NCBI GenBank assembly: GCA_015499985.1
Contig: JAAAUF010000159.1
Coordinates: 5,355 to 48,015 of the forward strand
Source of the DNA: Haplosporangium gracile
Taxonomy: Eukaryota; Mortierellomycota; Mortierellomycetes; Mortierellales; Mortierellaceae
Reading direction: 5' to 3'
Length of the DNA: 42,661 nucleotides
Both the position numbers and the translations under genes were made by a program. Below the pieces are notes generated by a model. The model saw only the letters and a list, made by a program, of their open reading frames with translations. It did not search any database and was not told the origin of the DNA. Below are positions 33,381 through 42,661 of the stretch, in pieces (position 1 is the first letter of the stretch; each line of letters begins with the position of its first letter).

Positions 33381-34529
33381 CTATGCGAGAATCTTCTTGA
33401 GTCCCTCCTTCTGACCAGGGGTGAGCTGTGTAGGGAACTTGACGACATAGCGAACAACGAGGTCGCCCTTCTGACCAGGCTTCTTAGAGATGGGCATTCC
33501 CTCACCAGGAAACCGTTCCTCCTGACCAGGCTGGACGACTCGAGAGCTGCTAGCAGAGATGGGCAATGTCCTGCCGTCAAGGGTCTTGACCGTTTTGGAG
33601 AAACCCGACAATGCTTCGAGGAGCGTCAACTCCAGATCGACAATCAGGTCGTCTCCACGCCGTGTGAATATATCGTGAGGCTTTTCCTCCAGGACGAATT
33701 CGATATCTTGAGTCGCGCCGTTAGGGAGCTCGTCGCCCTCGTTAGGAAACCTGATCTTGGTACCTGCCTTCCAACCGGGCTTGACATCGATGGTAAGGAT
33801 CTTGTCGGCCGTCCGCCCAGAGCCATCGCGGACCTTGCGGATGACCTTCAGACGCTTAGTCACACCCTTGGAGAGCTCCTCTAGCGTGACTCCCAAAGCG
33901 CGAACCAGTGCTGGGGGTTTCTCGGCTGATGTTGGTGGTGCCCCTGATTGCTGCTGTTGTGAAGAGGTGTGCGTTGTGCGAGTGCGTGCGCCAGGCATGC
34001 CACCCATACCACCCATACCACCCATACCGCCCATACCGCCCATACCTCCAGGCATACCTCCCATACCGCCTCCCATACCTCCCAAATCGTCACCGAACGG
34101 ACTATTGCCTCCAAAGGATGCAAAGAACGACTTGAAGATGTCATCAGCATTCGAAGGACGGAATCCACCTCCCATACCGCCCATACCAGGTCCACCTCCA
34201 GAGCTGCTGAACGAGAAGGTAGTTCCACCACCACCAGGGAATCCTTTAAATCCACCAGGGAACCCACCGGGACCACCAGCACCGGGTGGTGGGCCAGCTC
34301 CCCCACCGCCCTTGAGTCCTTCTTCACCAAACTGATCAAAGACGGTTCGCTTGTTCTTGTCAGAAAGGACTTCGTAGGCTTCGGAGATGTCGTGGAACTT
34401 CTTTTCAGCGTCGGGGGCCGAGTTCTTGTCGGGGTGATATTTGAGGGCCAGCTTGCGGTAGGCTTTCTTGATCTGGTCGTCGTCGGCGTCCTTGGAGACG
34501 CCTAGGATGTTGTAGTAGTCTTTTCCCAT
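33381..34529 (-). CDS. SIS1: Type II J-protein (Hsp40), SIS1/DNAJB1-like
   Basis: A single exon of 382 residues (yeast Sis1 352). J-proteins deliver unfolded clients to Hsp70 and stimulate its ATPase through the HPD motif, here residues 32-34 in an N-terminal J domain starting [18 protein letters not shown]-rich linker follows, expanded into a Gly-Gly-Met repeat stretch. There is no DnaJ zinc-finger CxxCxGxG set, so it is type II. The C-terminal client-binding domains include [40 protein letters not shown] and FPGEGMP. The start at 34529 is preferred over an in-frame upstream ATG (34682) because the J domain normally begins at once and the upstream part is His/Thr low-complexity. This is the only confident multi-domain gene here without an intron, as is frequent for heat-shock genes. 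Confidence 0.95.
   Translation of the reverse strand: MGKDYYNILGVSKDADDDQIKKAYRKLALKYHPDKNSAPDAEKKFHDISEAYEVLSDKNKRTVFDQFGEEGLKGGGGAGPPPGAGGPGGFPGGFKGFPGGGGTTFSFSSSGGGPGMGGMGGGFRPSNADDIFKSFFASFGGNSPFGDDLGGMGGGMGGMPGGMGGMGGMGGMGGMGGMPGARTRTTHTSSQQQQSGAPPTSAEKPPALVRALGVTLEELSKGVTKRLKVIRKVRDGSGRTADKILTIDVKPGWKAGTKIRFPNEGDELPNGATQDIEFVLEEKPHDIFTRRGDDLIVDLELTLLEALSGFSKTVKTLDGRTLPISASSSRVVQPGQEERFPGEGMPISKKPGQKGDLVVRYVVKFPTQLTPGQKEGLKKILA
33990..34082 (-). repeat. Gly-Gly-Met coding repeat in the J-protein linker
   Basis: Successive nine-base units (plus-strand CCCATACCA/CCCATACCG) encode repeated MGG. Replication slippage could alter the copy number without shifting frame. Confidence 0.85.
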
Positions 34530-34862
34530 GGCTGCTATGTTATGTGTGTTTGTAAGTGTGGGAGCGTGTGAGGTTGATAGAGTCGGAGCGAGTGGGAAAA
34601 AGCAAGTGTTTGTTTGCTCCTTTGTTAATGGTGGAGTGTGCGTGTAGTGTGTGTGTGTGTGCGGGAAGGAGAGAAGGCGCAAACAAGAAAAGAGAATGTG
34701 TGAGAGGAAGGGGAGCGTGTGAATGAGAAAAGAAGAAAAGAAAAGAAAAAAAAAGTAAGAAGAACGAGGCTCTTTTTATGGATGTTACTTGTCGTCGTTG
34801 ATGAAGTCATCTCCTGTCCACTCCTCCAAAAGTCCTCTTTATTCATGGCGCATGCTCGCGGC

Positions 34863-34875
34863 TTCTCGCAAGTTC
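34863..34875 (-). promoter_or_regulatory. Candidate heat-shock element
   Basis: TTC-nn-GCA-nn-TTC has the 5-bp spacing of alternating heat-shock factor units, with one mismatch in the middle unit. It lies about 340 bp upstream of the J-protein start codon. Short sites like this occur by chance, so support comes mainly from the neighbour. Confidence 0.35.
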
Positions 34876-35101
34876 GAGTGTCTGTGTGTCACGTGAATAT
34901 AAACTCTGATTCGCAAGATTCGCAGGACAAAAAAGAGGACCAATTGGCCTATCGAAGGAGGGGGCACACTAACTTCAAAAGGAGGAAGAGATGAGAGCGT
35001 CCTCACTTTGTTGGAGACTGAATTCTTTGAACGCGTCCTTATATTCCCAAACGCGTTTAGAGTGATAGTTGAATGACAGAGAGAATCCTTGAATCATTAC
35101 A

Positions 35102-35422
35102 TCAATTGACATCCTTCTTCTTCTCACTCTGAAAGATATAAGTGGCAACGGTTACACGAGAGGCGTCGTCAGTCTGCATCGTTTCTTTGCCAATTAATTT
35201 GAAATTCATAAATTGTCGCTTTTCTTCCTTTCCCTCAGTTGATCTCCATAACCGTTCAACCAGTTCGCCACCTCGAACTCTGGTCTTATTTCTTCCCCGA
35301 GGCCGCCTGCGCCTCGACATAGTGAGGAGGTGTCCGGGATGGCATTGACTAGGCATGATCATCATTCGCAGCCTGAAATCGGCGATCACTGTCATAGACA
35401 GCATATCACACCAATTGGTCAA
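35102..35422 (-). CDS. Doubtful small open reading frame, unrecognised
   Basis: A 106-residue frame with a mixed, charged composition, including a basic block RRRRPRGRNK and a C-terminal FQSEKKKDVN. It matches no family I know. It could be a short real gene, a remnant, or chance. There is no intron, clear promoter or partner to decide. Confidence 0.2.
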   Translation of the reverse strand: MTNWCDMLSMTVIADFRLRMMIMPSQCHPGHLLTMSRRRRPRGRNKTRVRGGELVERLWRSTEGKEEKRQFMNFKLIGKETMQTDDASRVTVATYIFQSEKKKDVN

Positions 35423-35772
35423 ACGCTTCTCTAGGCGGTCATTACTTAGAATTCAGAAACCATCAGCTACCTTTTTTTTCCCCTTTTCTTTCACTACAAT
35501 CGACCGATCGAACAACCACCGCTAAGCCACACCTCGACTCGGACATTTTTTTAATTCTCAACTATTCAGGATTCAGCTTTACCATTACACACAGGATCAC
35601 TTCTCTTTTTTTCAGCTCTGTTTTTGGGAATGACGCGAAAACACACACACAAAATATTATTCGACTGCTCGAACTATTCGAAAAATATTATCCGCCGACA
35701 CTTAGCTTTCATCGACGCTGCTCCTCCTTCTCCATTTTTTGTTATTGACACACCATAGTTGACTTCCACGAC

Positions 35773-35794
35773 TATCGATTATCGACAATCGATA
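35773..35794. repeat. Inverted repeat TATCGATT/AATCGATA
   Basis: Perfect 8-base arms around a 6-base centre. It could form a hairpin or be a dyad binding site; no neighbour explains it. Confidence 0.6.
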
Positions 35795-36266
35795 CCCTCA
35801 TCTCTTCTGGCTAGTTTCAAAACGTACTGCGAAAGCAGTTACGGTTAGCAGCTCATTGCCAGCGCTTCGTGTCTCCTTCGAATTATGATTCTCGACAAAA
35901 GCGTTTCTGCAACGTAGGGCGAGAAAATGACGAAACTGAACTTAATTTGCCTTTTTTTTTTTGCTGTTTTTAAAAAAGGGGATATGGCTTTCTTGGGATT
36001 ACCATCTCATTAACCACCAGGGAGCTCGCAACTGCGAATAAATCGGCAAATGCATATTCACAAGCGCAAGCTTTTTTTTAAGTGCTTTTTTGGCGGACGG
36101 GGTGGCAAGCTTTCTACCATTACGACCATCTCACTTACTTTTTTACTTCTTGCTCCTATTTTTTTATCTAGCATCTGTGGTTCCCAAAATGAATAGGAGT
36201 CAAAATCAGGACAGAATAGGATATCGGTGACCCTGCCTTAGTTCGAGCCGCCTTGTCAGTGCCGCG

Positions 36267-37177
36267 TATGGCCGCAGAAATAGACAAAGAGACGGTAGAG
36301 ACGCCACCAATTTCGTTTACCCTTAAGGCGGATTAACTTTGCAGAGTGGGGCCAGGTGTGAGGCCGAGAGCCTTCCTTTCTTCTTTACTCTTGACGGATA
36401 CCAGCACCATCAAGAGTATCCTGCTAGATCGAACCGAGGGAGATCCTTTTCCCTCACGGATATCAGTAGCCCGCTTATCTCAGCAGGTCTTGATGAATGT
36501 GCCGAGTGGATTGGTAAGCGTACATTCTCAAACCACACTTCCTCTTCGATTCTTCTTGCACTACAATTGTGGAGATTATTTTTTTTCGATCGCCCATGGC
36601 TCCTAATTTTTTTCCTTTTTTTTTTTTTTTTTTTTGTATCCCAAGCAGTGGATTGCGTGAGAATGTGTAATGCCCTTATCACGATTTTTGACCAACAGCA
36701 GACTGCTGTCAAGGTTCCCGTCAAAATCGGCACCCACGAGACATACTGGGCTCCTAACGCCAACCAGCTTGCCACCACTGTGAAAATCCAGCCCACTTTG
36801 TCAACGAATGCCCCTTCAAGTCGGCCAATGTCTCCGCCTCCGTCGAACGCTGCTCCAACATTAACACCATCAAGACCCGTACCCAGTCTCAATCCTCTGG
36901 CACTCGTCCTTTCGCTCAGGTTCCCAGCACCGGCACTTCAGCGCCTGCTAAAAAACAGTCGACGTCTGCCCGTACGTCTCCAGCCAGGCGTTACTCGTCA
37001 GCCGCAGATGCGATTAAAAACCAAGGCTCTACCGCATCCAACTCAATCCTCATTGGCACACCCACCCCTCAGACTAGTGTCGCTGCCTCCCCAGGCGCTG
37101 CCACCTCTACCACGCCTGCGGCACGTCCTGCTGCTGCAAACGCTCCGAGTGCCCTTCCAAGCATCCTTACGGACTGA
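36267..37177 (+). pseudogene. Broken gene with CCHC zinc knuckle, possibly retroelement-derived
   Basis: A plausible start (MAAEIDKETVETPP) at 36267 runs into a stop after about 22 codons. Coding-like segments then continue in changing frames. One frame supplies a stretch reading VKVPVKIGTHETYW (about 36700-36750). One base out of step, the next frame (36758-37177) carries a perfect CCHC knuckle C-x2-C-x4-H-x4-C at 36770-36811 and a Ser/Thr/Pro/Ala-rich tail to the stop at 37175. The upstream frame has no knuckle, and the knuckle frame has a stop at 36755-36757, so a frameshift is needed. Such knuckles bind nucleic acid and are typical of Gag-like or LINE ORF1 proteins, but cellular CCHC proteins also exist. 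No reverse transcriptase or terminal repeat was found nearby. Confidence 0.6.
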
Positions 37178-37693
37178 ACCAAGCATCGTTACTATTGTTG
37201 CGGATCGAGTGCTGCGAACCAGCTACCCTTTTAATTGACGAGGTTTGAATGTCACCTATGCCCTCGAAATAAAAGGCCGCTTTTCTATCCATTCACTTAT
37301 TTTTCACATAACGATTACTGCTACAGTGAGCTATGTGTCACAAACCATTGAGAGGCTCAAGACCCGCAGGTTCTACGCCTCGGACATTATGGAAGCGGCA
37401 GATGGTAATGCTCACATCCTTTCCTTCTTTCTTTGTAATTGTTGCGGGAATTGGACCATCTTTTTTTTCTCTCATCCGTCTAACTGTTTACTCGCTTTTT
37501 TTCCGAATTTGACTCACGCTCCTTAGGACGCCACCAACGTTGATTCGCTCTCGCCCCGTCATGTTACAGGCAGAAGAAATAGTCTTCCCATCGTCATGAG
37601 ATAGCGATGGCATTCCATTCTTCTTCTTTTTTTCTGTCTTTTTAAGACAAATGTCAGAAAAACATAGGTTCTCACAAAGCCCTTTCATGGCAC

Positions 37694-37716
37694 AACGACA
37701 ATTGATCGTTGTCGTT
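37694..37716 (+). repeat. Hairpin-forming inverted repeat followed by T run
   Basis: AACGACAA and TTGTCGTT flank a 7-base loop, and T-rich sequence follows directly. It resembles a small terminator hairpin, but no RNA gene was identified upstream. Confidence 0.4.
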
Positions 37717-38297
37717 CTTTTTTGTTTTTTTCTGTTTTTTGATATAGATCTGTAGGTAGAGCTCCTGACAGCGACGCCTGTCTACATAGGACAACATGGA
37801 GCTTAATTAGCCCCTAAATAGATCTTTATTATACTTATTAACGACCAAGTTATTCGTTTGTTTTATTCACATTTTTTTTTATATTCTTATCATCGTTATT
37901 CTATTATTACTGCCCTTACCGAGAATTTTGATTATCCGGTGCTATAAACCACCCTTTCGCATCTAACTTGACAACAGACTTACGCTCCTGTGTCGAGTAG
38001 CAACGCAAAGTGCTTTTAGATCAGGTCTCTTTCACTCTTGTTCTACAGTCTCCTGCTGCTCTTTTTTTTTCCTTTGTATTTTTGAGTGACAAACTGGTCC
38101 AAATCCTCCTTTTGATCTTCTTTTTTTCATGGTTTGACCATCAGTAACCTAAAATATATCATCGACATTTCGGCTGACTCATATTACAATCGATGCCAGG
38201 TCCTGGCGGTGTATTGCAAACAAAGCTCTGGTTATTACCTAATAAACATAGATATATATGCTGTTTCATAGCGTTTGTTCGCCTAGGTGCTTTTTTC

Positions 38298-38372
38298 ATG
38301 TCTGATCGAGCCCCCGACTCGGTGGTTAGTGATCACCAACAAAGCAGTCCGCCTCCTATTGATGGTACCTGA
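38298..38372 (+). other. Short coding-like start, possible orphan first exon
   Basis: ATG opens a 24-codon frame reading MSDRAPDSVVSDHQQSSPPP, with C-ending codons typical of genes in this window. It meets a stop at 38370-38372, but a GTACCT at 38365 could be a splice donor. No following exon was found. It could be the first exon of a decayed gene or element. Confidence 0.25.
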
Positions 38373-41300
38373 ATTTCTTCGCCTCATCACCTCTGACCCC
38401 CCGATCGGACTACAATTGATCCGTTAAAGTGTCTGAAATGAGTGTGAGGTGATAAGGTTTTTTCTTGTGTCTTGCTTCCTTGCTTCTCGGTCAATTGCGA
38501 GAGGGATTTTTTGTTTAGGTCCCGGTTGGTTGTTGCGATAACGGGTTTGCTGGTTGTGATTCATCCCTGGAATGTGAATAAGGAGACAGCTTCTCTTCTC
38601 CTCCTCACTCTCGACAACTCCAGCCAACAGTGCCTTTTTTTTTGTCGTCGTCAAAAAAAACAGGACAGAGAGAGAGGGGAAATATGAACAAGTCCTGCCG
38701 CTAAAGCGAGACAAGTGAATAAAAAAAAGAGGTAATCGATGGCATAGAGTGGTACTCTGATAAAAAGGGAACAAGGGAGAGAGACATTGACGATCTTTTT
38801 CTTTCTCCCTTCATCTGCTTTTTTGTCTCTTTGCTGGGAGATTATAACTGTTGCATTGTTACGTTTCGTTGTTGTTCGACATTTATCCTATCCTCATTAT
38901 CAACCTTTTGTTGTTTGTTTTTTTTTTAGTGACTCTGAATGAGCGAGGATAAGAAACAAAGTAGAGAGATCTACGAAAAATGAACAAGCTGAGCAAAAAC
39001 AAAAACAGGACCCCCAACTCAACACAAACCGCCCGGAAGAACCTCCAACCCAGTACCCTTATTTTTTACCTCTTAACTCCCACATGGCAAAATTCGGCTA
39101 AGACTCTTTTGAGTTGTGCCTCGCACCGGCCCACACACCTTTCTTGGACTGGTTGGTTTGCTGTACTTTACATATATGTCAAAAAATGTGCCTTGACAAC
39201 ATCCATATGCAAAACCTTGCAGTTGAGTTGCAGGGTTCAATTTTTTTTTCTGCCTGAACCATTCTGCCAGTCAAAAGAGCAATTGTTTTTTTTTTTTTTC
39301 TCTCACTCGCTCTCCTTGTGCTGCGTGAATAAAACACCGATGTCATTGTTGTACTTGACGTTGAGAGCCTGTTCTTCGTGCCCCGTTGAGGGGGAATTGC
39401 CTAATGGAGATCAACTTCCCACCTCCCATTGTTTTTTTTTTGTGCTCATTCCTGCTCCCCTGTCCCTTCTCTACTCAAAATTTTCTACTCGACGATAATC
39501 CCTCATCAAGGTTTTTGGGAGGTACCTCTTCATCTCATTACTTTGCTCGAAGGAGGCTGCTGACCGTAAGCTGCATGAGAGAGAGGGAGGGCTTTTTTAA
39601 ATACTTGAGAGAGAACGTGGCGAAATTGTAGGCGAGGCATAGATTCGTTGCGGGTTGGTTGTTGGTTGGTTTGGTCGGTTTGCCATTACTGTTACAATGA
39701 TAGAGAAAGAGATTGGATTTAGAGCTGAGTGTGGTTGTTGGAGGGGATGGAGTCTCATAGAGGGGATGGAGTTATATGTATTTTTGTTCTGATTTTCCTG
39801 TTGTTGTTGGTTGTGGTGCAAGAAAAGAAAAATATACCTCGAATAAGGAATTATCTATCGTGTGCCTGAATGACGAGAGAAAGAGAGGATAGGCATGAAG
39901 GGAGTACAAACAACCACAGCGACAACAACAAAAGTATAAACGAGGGAGAAAACAAAAAGGTGAAGGAAGGTCAAGAAAGACAAAAAAAGCTCTCGATTCT
40001 ATTCATCGACATTCTAGTCACTCTCTCTTCCTCTGATCGTCTTTGTTTTCGTTTGTCCATTGTGTTTCCTTTTGTGCTTGGTAGACAAAATTTGACTGCG
40101 GGCTTGGAGAAAGAAAGGAGGGGTAGTTGGTGGTTACACGTAGATGAATATGAAGAGAAAGGTAAACAACTAAACCGGGCTTGCCGCCACTATGAAAACA
40201 AAAGGACGCGGAGAAGAATTTATGGAGAAACAGCAATTGACAACGGAGCGATGCTTCTTTTTTTTTGCAGTTACATTCATGTTTTTCGTGCTTCCTCATT
40301 TTCCAGAGGCATCAGGGTTCGAAATAGCCTTTTTTAAGCACCTTGACCGTTGAACTTTTGTTGTACCTTTTCCTCTGGACTTGTTAGTTGACTGCGTAGC
40401 CAACATTCCTTTCCTCGTCCCTTATTTTACTTTCAGAAAAATATTGCTCCAGTGGTGACAAATATCTCTAATGGAAACCAATAGAAAAATCTGAATTTCT
40501 CAGCAAAAAGAAAAGCTGACAAACGAGATCAGCAGAGGGGAGGGGGCTTGGGGGTATAAAGAAGAGGAAGCGCGGCGGAGAAGGTAACTATGAGCTGGTG
40601 GGAGATGGAGATGACGAAGGACGACGACTACAGAAATGGGAGGGAAGAAGGGTCATTGGTCAGCTCGCTAGGAAGGTTTTTTGAGTTGTATTTTTTTTTT
40701 TTTAGCGGAGCCTTCTGCGGTTCTTGTTTGTTTGAGAAATGTAAGGGATGGTGAAAATCAGATGGGTAAATCCATTGCCGGCACCCTTTTTTTTTCCTTC
40801 TTGTGGTTGAGATACAACACAACATACAACTTTGCTCACAGAAAGAGGGTACACTGAATCGACAAACTGGTAAGCGACACACAACAACAAACATCCAACC
40901 AGCGAAGGCGCGAGTGGAGTAAAGTGGGAGAGATAGAGAGGGAGAATGAACCAAATCGGTAAAGCTGCGCTTGTCCGTTTCAGCAAGCGACAGTCCTTCA
41001 GTTCATTTGCACGATGGTCTGCTGTCTGTTGCTGTCGTCGTTTGCTTGATATATTTTCCCAAACCGGGGCTCTTGTTTGTTTTTTCTTGTTCGTTTTTTC
41101 TTGTTCATTCAACATGACTGAGCTGACACAGTATATTCGGACATACATAGACACGCTAACGGAGAGGGTGCTGAGTGGGTCCTTGGTCAATGGTTGAACC
41201 AACCAATTCATTTGCGGGTTGATCCAAGTACAACAAAAAAAAAACTGCCTCTTTTCATCCAGCTGGGATGCTTGTTCCTGCACTGCCAATTGCTTTTTTG

Positions 41301-42628
41301 CTTGCTTTGCTTGCTTCGCTTATTCTCTCTCCCATGTCTGTCATTTTTCTTTGCCAAACCGTCCAACTGCGCACAGAAAAAAAAATCTCCGCTCTCTCTC
41401 TAGCTATCTCTCCTTTTCTTCCTATTCTTGTTGTTGTCATGACAACAAAAAAAAAAAAAAAAAAAAAAAAAGTCGACATCGTTCAATTGACCTCTCTCTT
41501 ATTTACCTGCCAAGTTCAAGGAGTCGACCAAGTCAGAAAAAAAGAGAGGAGAAGGGGACGGCTTGGCAATGGCTGTTCCTCGTATGTATTGTATGTGCTA
41601 TGATGTGAACGACAGCATTTTTATTTCGTGATCAATTATACTTTTGTCCATGCCGAAAATGAAATTAACGAGGGCTGTTTTTTTCATGCCTGTCGTTGTT
41701 GGCGAGAGAGTCAGTAACAAAAACTGAAATCTCATACATACACAACGTTCCATAATTTTTTTGTTTTTTTTTTGCCAAGAAAGCACTCAGCCTCGCTCTC
41801 ATGAAATAAGGCAACGGTCAGTAAAACTGCCGCAATTGAACATATGTTCAGGGGTTGCTAAGGTACGAGAGTGAGCAAGTGAGGCGAGGAATAAAGAACT
41901 GGACCTCTGGGATCGATTAAACATACAAAAATGTACTAGACTGTTGTAACTTGCATGGTGTCTCTCTCGAGCAAAGACAGTATGAGATAAGGTGGTTATC
42001 TTTATTACCACCTTTTTACTGCTTTGCCTTGGATGTGGAAAAACAGGAATTTTGTAAGGCGTCCGTCGTTACCAATTCCTTTCCCTCAGCCTGCGCGCGG
42101 CACACGCGTGGGTGGTGAGAATAGTAACCGCAACAGTCGAACATATTGGCACGCAGGATTGTTCTCCCTTCTATTTTCCAACCCCTAGCATAAATCGGTT
42201 ACTGTAGGTTTTTTTTTTTTGTTAGCTGCCTGCTGTTTGCTTTTTGTCTCTTTACTTTCATCCTCCCCCAAAATCTAAAAACGAGGGGAGCGATCTCCCC
42301 TGAAGGTTTTTTTTTTTTTTATTTATTTGTTTTCATCGTCTTCTCTCGTGTCTCCATCATAAACTGCGTAGTCAATTTAAGGTAGGGAAGGGAGGGGGAA
42401 GGGGTAATAGAAAAAAAGAGGAATGTGTAACTGCCACTGACTATAATCTGCACCCATCGTTATTTTTTTCTTTTCTTGGAAGATAAGTTTGCTTTGAAAT
42501 GATGACATACTCAAAGCGGCGATTATTTGCCAAGGACACACCGTCCATACAAGTAGAGGCAGAGGACAAGTGACGAAAGAAACGAAATAAGGACAAAGTC
42601 TCCAAAGTGAACAAAGCGCAGTTTCCTG

Positions 42629-42654
42629 ATTATTATTATTATTATTATTATTAT
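42629..42654. repeat. ATT microsatellite at window end
   Basis: About eight ATT units run into a T tract at the end of the window. Confidence 0.9.
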
Positions 42655-42661
42655 TTTTTTT

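Larger units (their letters stand above)
34530..36266. other. Upstream region of the J-protein gene and gene-less DNA
   Basis: The first ~350 bp is probably the J-protein promoter, with a GT repeat near 34650-34660. The remainder is AT-rich with short poly-T runs and an inverted repeat. Apart from a doubtful minus-strand frame (35102-35422), no coding region was found. Confidence 0.5.
37178..42661. other. 5.5-kb AT-rich region without a supported gene
   Basis: Open frames here are short and made of low-complexity Ser/Phe/Lys runs; none has a domain. Spots with some coding character are about 37345-37410 (ERLKTRRFYASDI), 37528-37603 (DATNVDSLSPRHV) and 38298-38372. They may be remnants of the broken zinc-knuckle gene or an element like it. 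Long homopolymers occur, including about 25 A near 41447-41471, and the window ends in an ATT microsatellite. It may be the promoter side of a gene beyond the window. Confidence 0.5.

Noticed and set aside
38980..41608. Several frames of 90-195 codons in the last 4 kb
   Set aside because: Low-complexity Phe/Ser/Lys-rich translations of homopolymer DNA, no motif, no consistent splice structure.
1..42661. CRISPR array, prophage, secondary-metabolite cluster or complete transposon
   Set aside because: No spaced direct repeats, no phage genes, no synthase genes, and no transposase or reverse transcriptase were seen; the genome is eukaryotic.

Overview
This is nuclear DNA of a filamentous, early-diverging fungus. 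Genes carry many short spliceosomal introns (GTAAGT-like donors, TAG/CAG acceptors). Coding DNA is rich in C-ending codons, while intergenic DNA is full of poly-T and C/T tracts. The gene content (SEC61, STT4-type PI4-kinase, Mpr1-like acetyltransferase, type II J-protein) and this texture suggest Mucoromycota, most likely a Mortierella relative. That placement is inference; no taxonomic marker is present. All gene models were spliced by eye, and each one listed closes in phase.

Layout. 1-1657 (-): calponin/transgelin-like protein, 3' end outside the window. 2793-9645 (+): 2000-residue phosphatidylinositol 4-kinase III alpha (STT4), nine exons. 10324-10395 (-): tRNA-Arg(ACG) in a gene-poor stretch that also holds an assembly gap. 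13867-16509 (+): unrecognised seven-helix membrane protein with a long disordered tail. 16925-18325 (+): zeta-crystallin-type quinone reductase. 18326-19342: decayed coding-looking fragments. 19343-21505 (-): SEC61 alpha. 21982-25973 (+): RecQ helicase (BLM/SGS1 type), with an assembly gap in its last intron. 26179-28812 (-): a predicted SPX-ACT-ACT-phosphoserine phosphatase fusion. 29667-31402 (+): mitochondrial carrier. 31776-32967 (+): Mpr1-like GNAT acetyltransferase. 33381-34529 (-): SIS1/DNAJB1-type J-protein. From about 34.5 kb to the end there is no convincing intact gene, only a broken CCHC zinc-knuckle gene (36267-37177), possibly from a retroelement, and AT-rich sequence.

Arrangement. 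Three head-to-head pairs share upstream regions: calponin/STT4, SEC61/RecQ and SPX-phosphatase/mitochondrial carrier. Three convergent pairs are quinone reductase/SEC61, RecQ/SPX-phosphatase and Mpr1-like/J-protein. This is a housekeeping neighbourhood, not a secondary-metabolite or defence cluster.

The most notable object is the SPX-phosphoserine phosphatase. Its SPX exon ends at a clean donor with no stop codon, the phosphatase exon has no ATG at its 5' end, and the two join exactly in phase. The product would combine an inositol-pyrophosphate/phosphate sensor, two ACT domains and the enzyme of the last, phosphate-releasing step of serine synthesis. Also notable are start-codon exons of only 8 and 10 nt (STT4, SEC61) and internal exons of 13 and 15 nt (carrier, Mpr1-like).
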